From Pampus argenteus (taxonomy: Eukaryota > Chordata > Actinopteri > Scombriformes > Stromateidae), in contig CM072873.1 in the NCBI GenBank assembly GCA_036937835.1, positions 16,542,001 to 16,606,000 on the forward strand: DNA of 64,000 bases, written 5' to 3'. This document shows positions 39,115-49,522 of the stretch, one piece after another (position 1 is the first letter of the stretch; each line of letters begins with the position of its first letter). Position numbers and translations under genes: made by a program. The notes beneath the pieces are model-generated. The model saw nothing but the letters and a program-made list of their open reading frames with translations, made no database searches and was not told where the DNA came from.

Positions 39115-39600
39115 ATGGATGCTTTTGTCACGACTGACATATCTCAGTACAGATGTTCATGGTGCCAAGAGGATGAATCACACTGTGTGGTGGTGTGATC
39201 CCCTGACTTTTACTCTTACACCACCAGCAGGTCAAAGATTTTAATGTATCCTGTGAGATATCAACATCTATTCGACGGTTTGGCAATTTAATGTGAACAT
39301 TCACGATCCCCAGAGGATGAATCCTAATAAGTTTGATGATCCTTTGACTTTTCCTTTAGCACCTCTATGAAGTTGACATTTGCGTTTTGCATTTTAAATG
39401 AAATATCTCAACAACTAACTTTAAAATAAGCCTTTTTATATTCCATATTGTGCCATCATCAGTTCAAATTTATTTATTTTATTTTGTCCACTACTTTGGT
39501 TTATGACCAAATACCTGACAAACTAATGACACTCCCATTATAGACTCAGCTATACTCAGTGTTTAGTACTAGCAAATGTTAGCATACTAACATATTACAA
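39115..39600 (+). repeat. Dispersed fish repeat, family B, two degenerate monomers
   Basis: The phrase AGAGGATGAATC followed by a variant of TGATCCCCTGACTTTT occurs twice (about 39170 and 39312). AATATCTCAACAACTA lies near 39410 and a tail AAACTAATGACACTCCCATT near 39520. The same phrases recur elsewhere in the window. Confidence 0.6.
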
Positions 39601-41051
39601 TTGTCTCCATTGTGTTGTGTTTATTTTATTATTGTTATTATATTCTACATTGCCTTTCTTTCTATGCTATCCAGGTGGGAGGATCAGGCTTCTTTTTACA
39701 CTGACTGCAAAGGTACACAAATGCACATGGACACACCTGCTCAAACCTGCCAAATGGGTAGGCTATAGCGTGCATCAACCACAGCAAACAAAGAGCACAG
39801 CAAGGTGAAACCTCCCAGTTGGGTCATTTCAAAGGAATGTCACTGTTACAAAGTCTCCTGTCTGTGGGTGTCTTTCTGCCCTTTGCAGCACTGCTTCAAC
39901 AGTCACGAGTCTCTTCCAAGTTTCAAACCAAACCCCCCCGCCCCCTCCTCCCTAGCCCCTCTGCAAGCCAAAGCAAATCAGATTTAGGGTGGATGAACCT
40001 GAGCCAATCAGAAGTCAGTCCCCCTCACCAGTCACTCTCCTATCTAGCTGATCGTAAACAAATGGGAGGTCCATGTGCCCGAATGTTCCCTCTTTCCTCA
40101 GAGCTGTGGACAAACGTGAGAGCAGAGGGTGGAGCGGAGAGCAAAACAGAGTGAAGGGAGGGTAAAGGAGAGAATAAAACCACAGACTTGCAGGAACATC
40201 TTGCTACCTGATCATGTGGAGATAGATAGCTTTGTACGGGTGGGGTTACACCCAGAGTAATTTGCGCATGCTTTACGTTCTTGGCTATTTTGCAGCAGCA
40301 TGTGACGTAAAACATGTACACAACAAGCACGCAAATTAAAATTAAAACTTTGATCTTGCAGCAGATTTTTCACCCCCCTTGTTCCCAGACTTGTAGGGAC
40401 AGTAGATCTGCATCAGCTTGTTTTGCCTGTTTGTTCCAATATAATGAGTTTCTGTCTCCACCCCAGTTTCTCTCTCTCTCTCCGGCTGACTTATGTTTAC
40501 TACAATAGGAATTTGTAGGGTTGACAAAGACATTGCCCCAAGCATGCATGTTTGTTTTCCATTACTCCAACCCCAAATGTAAACTGTAGTTGCGTGACTC
40601 AGCTGTAGCTTCTGTTTCCATGACGCATTCATGGCTTTTGTTTGGAAATCTGAGCAGAAACCTCTTCAAACTGATGGAGCAGTCAATCAGTTATGAACAA
40701 AATAATTTATTGGCTTAGTTAACAGAGCACACAATTAGAGCATAAATAACTGATACAACCAACAATTACTGGTGTAGCATTGTTCAGACTAGTTTTATAA
40801 CATTTATTAAAAAAAAAAAAAAAAAAAGTACAGACAGGCTCAGAAAGTCTCTGATTTGTTTTTCAGTACAATGAAAATTTACAGTCGACTTTTCCCAATC
40901 AGAGTTCATCCTGACCAGAATACATCATGTCCTGAGCCCATTTTGCAGTTCTTTTGGACCTGCAACGCCAAACAACCCTGCGCAACTTTAACTCCAACAT
41001 AATTTCCATTTCAGTTTCCATGGAGACAAATCCTCTGCTGCTCATTTCAAG

Positions 41052-41052
<1 letters not shown>
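39600..41052. other. Intergenic DNA and gadd45b 3' region
   Basis: No coding exon was recognised. On the minus strand AATAAA at 40808-40803 and 40711-40706 are candidate gadd45b polyadenylation signals. They lie beside a 19-base A run (plus strand) from about 40809. Confidence 0.5.
41014..41027 (+). promoter_or_regulatory. RFX X-box-like palindrome
   Basis: GTTTCCATGGAGAC is close to the RFX palindrome GTTNCCATGGNAAC. It lies just downstream of gadd45b, next to the CA array. Function is inference. Confidence 0.35.

Positions 41053-41096
<44 letters not shown>
41053..41096. repeat. (AC)n microsatellite
   Basis: Forty-four bases of uninterrupted AC. Confidence 0.95.
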
Positions 41097-41101
<5 letters not shown>

Positions 41102-41624
41102 GCCCAGTCTACACTAGTGTTGTACACACATACCACACATTCAAAACACGCGCACACCTACTTTTCAAGGACTCTCCCATGTCAGAATACTCAGGAATGT
41201 TGGGCATAGTTTCACCATTGTAGCATTCCTGACCAGTCCAGAGAAACACACAGGTTTTCCAGATACTATCTGGGGTGTAGAAGTTTTACTTTCAAAAGCT
41301 ACTTCTTCTCATCTATTACTGTCATGCCTCATAAACAAGTAAAGGTCAATCTTAATTTTTGTTTTATGGACAATCTAAAAATACTTTGGCTTGGATGGGA
41401 ATCTGCTTTTTTGTCTTTTGTGCAGATTTTAGAAACCAGTCTCCTCTCCATCTGTGTTCACAAGCCCCTGAATGGGAGTCTGTGGTTCCTGCTTTTCATG
41501 CGATAGCCCGTCTCAGTCCACTCCAGGCCATCCCTGCATGAGTTGCAACAGATCCTTCAGTTCGTCTGTACCTGAACCCAGAAAGAGCTCCTGTGTTTGT
41601 CGGCGTGTTCGGGCTCCATACCCT

Positions 41625-43138
41625 TCAGCGTTCCTGCAGGATCAGTTCAGGCACCCACTGGTTGAGGCGCCGGCTTTCCTGGCAGTAGATCCCCACTTCT
41701 TGTAGCCTGCAGTGGTCTGCCTGGGGGTTCTGCAAAGGAAAAATAAACATCAAATTCATGTTCAAATAGTAAGGGAAATTTAGTAATTCACAAAGAAAAA
41801 CAAAATTACAGAAAAATAGATGAAAAGTTGCACAAAGTGCAACACAAGGATATGAAACAATGTTTTAGCTACCGCATGGAAGCTATCCCTAATAATAACT
41901 GCAATATGTCTGCATGGTCAATAGTTTTGCAACTGCCTTTTGGTTACATAAGAGAGGACTGTGCCAAGCCAACACACCGTAACCAGCATGCAGTGGAAGT
42001 CGCCGTGCTCTTCTTGGTTTCTGTTGGCATCAACAGCTCCCAGTAGCTGTTGGAGCCGCTGAACCCCTGAAACCCGCAGGATGGTGATGCCGCTGTCGCA
42101 GCAGAACGACTGCAGCAGGGTGAAATGGATCTGCAGCGCCACATCGTCTTCACCGTCAGCTGCCAGAACGCACAGAACCACAGTATCTGGGTCTCTGAGG
42201 AGAAAACAGAAAAGGCAGAAAATGATGAAGACACGTGCACTTGCATGTTTTTAGATGGTTAGGGGTTGCAGCCATTAAAAAGGTTGGGCAAAATTGTGCT
42301 CATTAATTCAACTCACGCATTGAGAAGTTTAGCTGATTCATAGATGCCAACAGTCAGGCAGTCTTGTTTCTGAGCAGTCACCAGCAACTCCTCCAGAGCC
42401 AGACCAACAGACTGCATCCTGAGCAGGAAAGAAAGCATAATTGCATGTTCATATTTTGCAATGGCAACATTGGTCGTGCCCATTAATGTATTCATCATTA
42501 TTTCATATCGTATTATTGATTATTATTATTATTATTATCGTATTCATATCGTTTTATTAAACGATAAAGTTAAAATACATGTTAATCTAGTAATAAAAGT
42601 CCAAGAAAAGTCAGACAACAAGCTTTCACCAGTCATAAATATATCTTCCAGTCACACAAGTGGTGGTTGCATTTGGATGACTGTGATAAAATAAAAAGGG
42701 ACTTTTATTATAAGTTTTATATAAACTGCTGGCTATGCAACATGCATATGTACTATTGCACAATCAGTTAATGCCAAGAGTTAATGAGGATATAAATAAC
42801 ATATGCATACAGTACATATTTCAATCTACTCTGGGTTCAATGTAGGGCAGCAGTTGTGCCAACTAAGATATCAAGTAGCCTATTTGACGCTCAAAACCTC
42901 TGCACTCCAGCCAGATAAAGCTCACAAAATGTAGTTTACATCAGCCTCAGCAGTTCAGCTACTACAGGGGGTCAAAGGACGGGAAGCTGTCCAGAAGCAC
43001 ACGATGTGCCTCCACATGGCTCAAACAGCCATAAAACCATGCAGACAGCGGGTGTAAAAAAAATAAAATTAAAATACAACACAATAAAACTCACCTGTTC
43101 TCGATGACGCTCGGCGCAAAGCTTCCCTCAGGAATCAT
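41625..43138 (-). CDS. gadd45b: GADD45 beta, stress and DNA-damage-inducible protein, 4 exons
   Basis: GADD45 proteins bind MTK1/MEKK4, p21, PCNA and CDK1 and are induced by stress, TGF-beta and NF-kB. Coding exons on the minus strand are 43138-43095, 42418-42317, 42194-41978 and 41729-41625, all in phase, giving 155 residues. The four-exon layout is that of the family. The L7Ae-like fold is represented by VGLALEELLVTAQKQDCLTVG and the acidic loop AADGEDDVALQ (60-70). The C terminus ends NQWVPELILQER, like the beta and gamma members. A TATA box (TATAAA, 43259-43254) lies about 120 bases upstream of the ATG. The order diras1-gng7-gadd45b matches human 19p13.3, so beta is preferred. Confidence 0.95.
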
Positions 43139-43253
43139 GTTTGCAGATTGAAATATATATATAAATATATGTCCTGGTGATTTGAATATTCCTTCAACGT
43201 GTCCTTGTCTGAACAGGAGAGAGTTTTGTTGTTGGCAACCTTGCGACACACTC

Positions 43254-43259
43254 TTTATA
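43254..43259 (-). promoter_or_regulatory. gadd45b: gadd45b TATA box
   Basis: TATAAA in the context CGGTATAAAGAG on the minus strand suits an immediate-early stress gene. Only about 200 bases separate it from the presumed ifi44 3' end. Confidence 0.75.
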
Positions 43260-43461
43260 CCGGAGCTGAGAGGAGGGCGGCACCGAAACTACACGAGTAT
43301 TGCAATTGGCTCAAAAGAAATCAAACCAACGTCTCTCTGCGTTGCCTTGAGTGATGATTTTACACAAGATGAAAATACTGCACGTTTGCTTTCAGTCGTT
43401 AAGACTTCATGATCTGTGTGAAATTATGCTTAAAAAAAAACCAAAACATTTTTGCCAAATA

Positions 43462-43467
43462 TTTATT
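43462..43467 (-). terminator. ifi44-like polyadenylation signal
   Basis: AATAAA on the minus strand, 307 bases after the stop codon of the ifi44-like gene. Confidence 0.55.
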
Positions 43468-43773
43468 GATTATTGGGTCATCAGATGCAGACTTTGATCT
43501 TTTCATAATATCCCAGAGTTTGCATAATTGAATACAAATGATTATGAAATTATGACTGACATCTAGTGGCTGACAGAGAGAAAGAAAAGTCTGTGTCGCC
43601 TCAAAACTGCCGCACATGTTCAAGCAGGAAGCTGGTACTAACACAAACCTTTACTTACACTATATTTTTTCATGTAATTTTATCAAAGCATGTGCAAGAC
43701 ATTGTGGACACAGTGTGTAGCCTAATACTAGATATAAGTGCATTTTGAACAGAACAGCCAGGAAACCCAGGTT

Positions 43774-44912
43774 TTAAACTAACTTTTGCTCTTGTTGCAC
43801 TGTGCTGCAGTCTGGGCAGTGATAATTGCTGGATCTGTAGAGATCCAGTTGATTGTTCACCTCCTGATCCTCAACGACCTGGTTCTCAAAGAAGCTGTCT
43901 GCATAGTTGAGCATGTGCTCCACAGCAGAAAACAGCAGTACGTCAGTGTCCAAGTCCAACTCCAGCTCCTCACTGTAGTTCTTCACCGGCAGCACACAGG
44001 ACAAGGGGATGCCCAGAGACTCACTCAACTCGCGGGCCTTAAAGGAGCCACAGAAACGTGCACAAATCAGGGAGTGGATGCCCATTTATCATCACCATAA
44101 TCATTACTGACACCACCACCACAACAGCAAGCTTTGCATCATTTATAGCCATTGGCATCTTTACCTTCCTCTGAATGTAAACACTGCGATAAACATTCTT
44201 CAAGTCTGCTGCCACCAGCGGACAGGCCTCATCTACTTTGGTCATCAGAAGTATTTGAGGGATGCCTACAAGAAATCAGAAATGGAGGACGATTAGATTG
44301 AAAATAGAGAAAAAGATAACACAGCATGGGAAGAGGCTGGCGTATAAAATATAAAGATATCAAGCTATAGGCTGCACTGTACAATGGTGGATCCATTCCG
44401 GAAATGACATTATTCTCCTGCTAACCCAGCTGGTTGGTCTTTCTCCGGATGGCAGCAAACTTATCCAGCATTTGTTCAGTAAGAATAGAGATCGTGCAGG
44501 TGTCGATCACGTAAACCACGCAGTGAATCATATCATTCAGAGTCGCATGCTTCTTGAAGCCGGGGGCGTTCTCCTGGAGAGGCGTGCAGGGGCTAAACTG
44601 AAGGATGAACAAAGAAAAGACAAGGTTTGTTATTTTTTATTGTTCTCTCAATGTAAATTCCTACCACTAAATAGGCATTGTGAGGGTGTAGGAAGGTAGG
44701 AGACCTGGTAGCGCTCCTTTATATGACCCTTGTAGATGTTAACTATGTCCTCAATGTCCAAACCAGCATCAGCCTTTTCCTCCAGCCCCATTGTGTCACA
44801 CAGGACCAGAGGAATAGCTCCGCCGCCTTTCCCAACGGTGATAGAATAGGTGCGGAACTACAGAAGAGACACAACATGTGACTTAATGCAACACTGTATA
44901 GTTAGATCATGT

Positions 44913-44943
<31 letters not shown>

Positions 44944-46517
44944 ACCTGTGCAAGGTAACCATCGAATGTATTTGGCTTGTATCATACTGTATGTCACCCC
45001 TGAGAGAGTTGCTTTCTCTTGTTTTGTCGCTCTTGAACCTGCACTTTAACCTCCATATTTCAAACAGAGTATCACAGATAGTAAAACTTGTGGCAGTACC
45101 TGAGTGGTCACACTCTTCCCTGCTGTACCAGCGATGGCCTGGCAGGTCATATTGCCTCGAAACGCTGAGTTGATGGAGTTGAAAAAGCTGGACTTCCCAG
45201 CTCCGACAGGGCCCACCAACAACACCCGGGCTTGGTGCACTGTTTTGATGTCAGGGTGATAGCCCTGAATGGTCTTCTGTAACTGCTGCTTTCTCCTACA
45301 AGAAACAGAAATCATGTAGACAATATTTACAGGTCTAGTACAGGTTAGCTGCAAACGATTAGTTTGATGTATATGTTTAATCAAAAGAGTTTTTGTGATT
45401 TTCTGTCATTTATATACTCTTATAGTGTCGGATGTATGTGTGTTAAACTTGAGGTGAATGTATGCAGAAAAGTCTTAAACCCAGGTGCAACATTATCTCA
45501 TGATATCAGATTATTCATGCCGGCTGTTCATGCTGCATAATCCAGATTGGATTCAGACTCAAACAACTTTGAGAAGTTTACAATTTAAGTACAAGAAAAC
45601 AAAGTGACATCCGTTTTTTTTATGTAGCCTCCGGAGGTGGCAGAAGTCAACCGAGGGGCAGCTTTCGGGAACTGTGGGGCTCTATAAAAGTCAGTATAAG
45701 ATAAATAAGAGGTTTTTTAAATAAGACAAAGATGCACAAAGAAGAATCTACATACTCAGCAGTCCATTGGATGTTCCGCCAGGGTTTGGCCAAGAGATCT
45801 CCCATGCCTGCATGTGGAGAATAAATGCATTGTCACTGATGATTGCTTATTTTTAAATTAATATTCCAAATGCATTCATAAAATTTACTTTGTCAAAACA
45901 ATGTGATTTTTAGCTTACTTGTATATTTTAAATCGTGATATTGGCTAATTCAGTAGAAACAGGTTAATCATGTATTTTTTTTAAGTTTCACATGCAATAA
46001 ATATATATAAATTAGTCACAGGTTAGTGTCACGCACGTTCAGCACGATACACTTCAAACTCAGTCAGTGCCAAGTCTCCTCCATGCATCGCTGTAGGCTG
46101 AAAGCAGAAGCCTGTTCCTGGGTTGGACTCGAACACAGGCTGGTCCTCACGCAGGAACACCAAAGCACCGTAATCTGGACCAGTGGCTCCATCTGTGAAA
46201 GCACACTGGCCGCTGATATTCGCCACCCTGAGAGGCTTGTTTACCCCAGCACTGATGCTGTAGAGGAAAGCTTCCTCATCCTTAATGCCCTCTCCGCTCT
46301 GGGTGTAGTCCTTAGAGGTGTAGGCTCCGAGGACAAACCCAGCAGCGTTGTAGGCAACAATAACGGTGGGACCCTGTTGATCACAGCGGCTGTGAAAAGC
46401 AGCAGCGGTGAAGCCATGGACGCTGGCTTTGTAGAGCAGGTGAAGCCTGACATGACCGAGGAGAGACATCAGCTTCTTCTGCTGATCTTTAGACAGGCTG
46501 GGTGTGACCACTGACAT
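43774..46517 (-). CDS. ifi44-like: Interferon-induced protein 44-like (TLDc plus GTPase), 7 coding exons
   Basis: IFI44 and IFI44L are cytoplasmic interferon-stimulated proteins tied to antiviral and feedback responses; their biochemistry is incompletely known. Minus-strand coding exons are 46517-46037, 45807-45756, 45295-45100, 44857-44705, 44597-44426, 44265-44165 and 44037-43774. All junctions are in phase, giving 472 residues. Residues 1-160, almost all one exon, form a TLDc domain (AAFHSRCDQQGPTVIVAYN..., FLYSIS, DYGALVFL, FEVYRAE). The rest is a P-loop GTPase domain with GPVGAGKS (206-213), a G3-like DTMG (264-267) and TKVD (360-363). The C terminus is acidic and then Cys-bearing (YHCPDC). 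A noncoding 5' exon ends at 47255 and splices to 46529. The TLDc-GTPase order is the IFI44 arrangement. Fish have several copies, so exact orthology is open. Confidence 0.92.
44914..44942. repeat. (AT)n microsatellite in an ifi44-like intron
   Basis: Short alternating AT tract between coding exons 3 and 4. Confidence 0.9.
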
Positions 46518-47254
46518 GATGGAGACTATCTAAACAGACCAGAGGACGCAGCACTGTGATTACACAAATTGTGATTACTAAAAATGACATGTTGAAATAT
46601 CACTTGCTGAGATGTTTATGTATGTGATGTTCTACATTTCACATGTTAAATATATATGAAAAACACATTTTATTTTAATATCTGAAGCCATAAAACATGT
46701 TTCTGTATGTCTAATTTTTTTTTTTTTTTTTTTTGTAGATTAATGTTTGGAGACATTAGGAGACTAGGAATATTAATTGTAGTGCTTTTTTTTATGTGGC
46801 TGTTAAACCTGTTTTTCCTTCTTTCTTTCTTTCTTGGTTTATACAGTCCTTTAAATGTTTAAACAGTTATGTAACCCTCTTTTTCTATCATTGGGAGCAT
46901 GGTGTAGCAATTGGTGTCTTACTCATTGTCATAAAACTAGACTTTACAGCATGTTACAGCAGTGCAGGATACGGTGTAGCGAGGCAGGAAACAGATAAGA
47001 ATATATATTATTAATATTAAAAATAGAAACTTCTTTTTCAAAGTTCTAAACATAACCGCAAATATTGTCCACATCAAACAACCTGCAAAGTGACACAACA
47101 TTTTGTTAACCATACAGAAAGTGAAAGTAACCCTAACCAAAAAAAAAACATACAAATCTATCTAATCGATTGATGAGTTGATTGGAACTGGACCTACAAC
47201 ACAGACTTGTTTACTGTGCAGGTAGTGGATGCCGTTAAATGTTATCAAACTCAC

Positions 47255-47342
47255 CTGTAGTAGATGTAGGTGGAGGGTTGTAGTTGTGGTGTGATTCAGC
47301 CGCTGTGAGTTTCTCTGTCGAGGGTCAAATAAAAGTGAAACT
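47255..47342 (-). promoter_or_regulatory. ifi44-like promoter with ISRE-like site and 5' UTR exon
   Basis: On the plus strand 47331-47342 reads AAAAGTGAAACT, 11 of 12 bases of the ISRE consensus GAAANNGAAACT bound by ISGF3 and IRFs. About 75 bases further along the minus strand lies a donor CTACAG|GTGAGT after 47255. This suggests a noncoding first exon of roughly 50-70 bases. An ISRE just upstream of the start is typical of interferon-stimulated genes. Confidence 0.7.
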
Positions 47343-48921
47343 GTTCATGGTTCACAATATACGGAAAAGTAATTGAACTTTAACTCTAGACAAAACATGC
47401 TTGTAAAACTAAAAATACTTAAAAAAATAAAAATTAAAAATAGTTCATCCAAACTACATCACTACTACACAATTATCAGGCGTATCTTTTTTTTTTTTTT
47501 GAGCCTTTGTAGAAACATGCACACAAGCTGCAGCACATTCAGTGTCCACAAGGTTGCATCACAGACACGTTTGAATGGTGATGCACATTCTTTATTCATA
47601 CTTTACTCCCAGCCCCACAACCCCACACATTTCGACATCGTTACTGCATGTACTTACAGACAATTACAAAGTTCTAAATATTCAAGCCAGCAGTGAAGTT
47701 TCTCATCCGACAACATTGCTCCACTCTCTCACGATGCTTTTACTTTCCGTCTTCATGAATATCATGAATGAAACGACATACGTCACATATTTTATACATG
47801 CGGGGACACATACACACAGTTACAGTTCACTTGACTACTGTGGGGTTTAATTAATTGTTGCCCATAATTACAAATCTAGTTCAAATGTCCAATTTTAAAA
47901 TATTTAATCTGGGAGCCTTTTACTTAAAAAAAAGACAGAAAGTGACAAAAACAAAAAACAAACAAAAAATGATTGCACAAAATAAAACTTGCATTCTTCT
48001 CGTGGAAAGTACAATTCCATGATGAAACGTTAACAGTGCATTTATAGCATTACAAAATATCCCTCAGATCATTTAGAGATACTGAATTAAAACAACATAT
48101 TACATTTGTGATCTCATGCTTTGGTACTGAAGACACTCTATATGCCATGTTGACATTTGTGTGAATTAAACCTTTAAAAGGCAGAATATGACATCCATTC
48201 TTAGACATCCAGACGTAGTGCGATAATTGACTTTCAGTTTCAGTTTCGGGATTTCTTTGCTTCCAAATATAAATAGATCAGATATCAATAATTTCTGTCT
48301 TATTTACAGACTACAGCTTGAAAAGCTGCCCTTACTGTGATGAAACCATCATTTCATGCTGTGCAAAATAGTTGCCTACAATATACTGTATAATTATATC
48401 CACAATCAAAATACATGTCATCACCTTTAACATCCAGTTCCTGATTAGTATTAGTAGTATTAGTATTCTAAGCACTCGTAATAGATTACAATTACAGCAC
48501 CTTTCTTAATACGATGACTGATGTAATGTTATTAAATTTAATCTGGCTCTCTAATCCCCATTGACAGATTTGGTTTTATGCACATTCAGATTAAGTAATC
48601 TCAGATTCAGCAGGCAATTATCGTTCAGAGCAGGTCAGTAGTGTTTCTGAGAGTCTGTTCGCTCACCGTAGATCTCGAAGTTTACAGTGAAGCCGCAGTG
48701 GCACAAGACTTCATTTTAAAGCGGGTACGACACACAGCATATAGCTCCACTCATGTCTGCTTACAGTGCTCACAACACACACACACACACACACACACAC
48801 ACCTGACTGCACACTGTGAATATGATTTCATTGAAGGTACAATTACGATATAGACAACTTCTGATCAGAAAGGTATCATTTTAGAAACTATGTTTTCACA
48901 AACAAAAGCTACTCGGGCTTG
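47343..48921. other. Intergenic DNA between ifi44-like and map1s
   Basis: No coding exon was recognised. It is AT-rich, with A-rich runs near 47940 and a (CA)n tract at about 48777-48801. Part may be map1s 3' UTR. Confidence 0.55.
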
Positions 48922-48927
48922 TTTATT
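48922..48927 (-). terminator. map1s: Candidate map1s polyadenylation signal
   Basis: AATAAA on the minus strand about 600 bases after the map1s stop codon. Confidence 0.4.
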
Positions 48928-49522
48928 AGGAGGAATCTGCAGTAGTTTGATTTGCTGAATAATCTTTTCAAGTAGTAAATGATGCATTAAAAGCAGCACA
49001 ATTGGCCCAGAAACACAGCACAGACTACTATCATACTTCAGTGCTGAATGCATTAAGAAATCAAGCCTACACTTAGTGCCTTTAACCCTGTGTATGCTAA
49101 CTATTCTGACTAATCTACAACATCGGTTTTCATGTGGATTTACATTCTTGCATGCTTCCCTTGCATCCCTTGTGTTGTCCTCTCCTCCTCTGCACAGGGT
49201 CATTGGTCAAAGAATTCATGCAATGTATGTTTTCCTTGAAAAAACTAGGGTGTTAGGACAAAGAGAAATAAGGGCTTTTTCAATGCAAAAGCAGTAAACA
49301 ACCAGTAAGGGACGGGCTGAGGGTCCAATTTCATTGCTGACTTGAGTTGTTTTTTTTCTTCAAAATGGGACCCCATAATCCCCTTTGCTCTGTTTTAAAC
49401 TCTCTCTGTCTCTCCCTCAGCTCTCAACAATTGCCTTTTCTTTCTCTCACACTTTAGCAAATATTCAGCCTCACTCTTCATCTCTGCATCTCTCAGTATT
49501 ACATTCCTGATCTCCTCGTTCT

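Noticed and set aside
45345..45420. A possible further copy of dispersed repeat A (GCTGCAAACGATTAG)
   Set aside because: Only a short phrase matches and the flanks diverge, so chance similarity in AT-rich DNA is likely.
46026..46514. A 162-aa plus-strand frame
   Set aside because: It is the mirror of the large first coding exon of the ifi44-like gene, which matches the TLDc domain on the minus strand.
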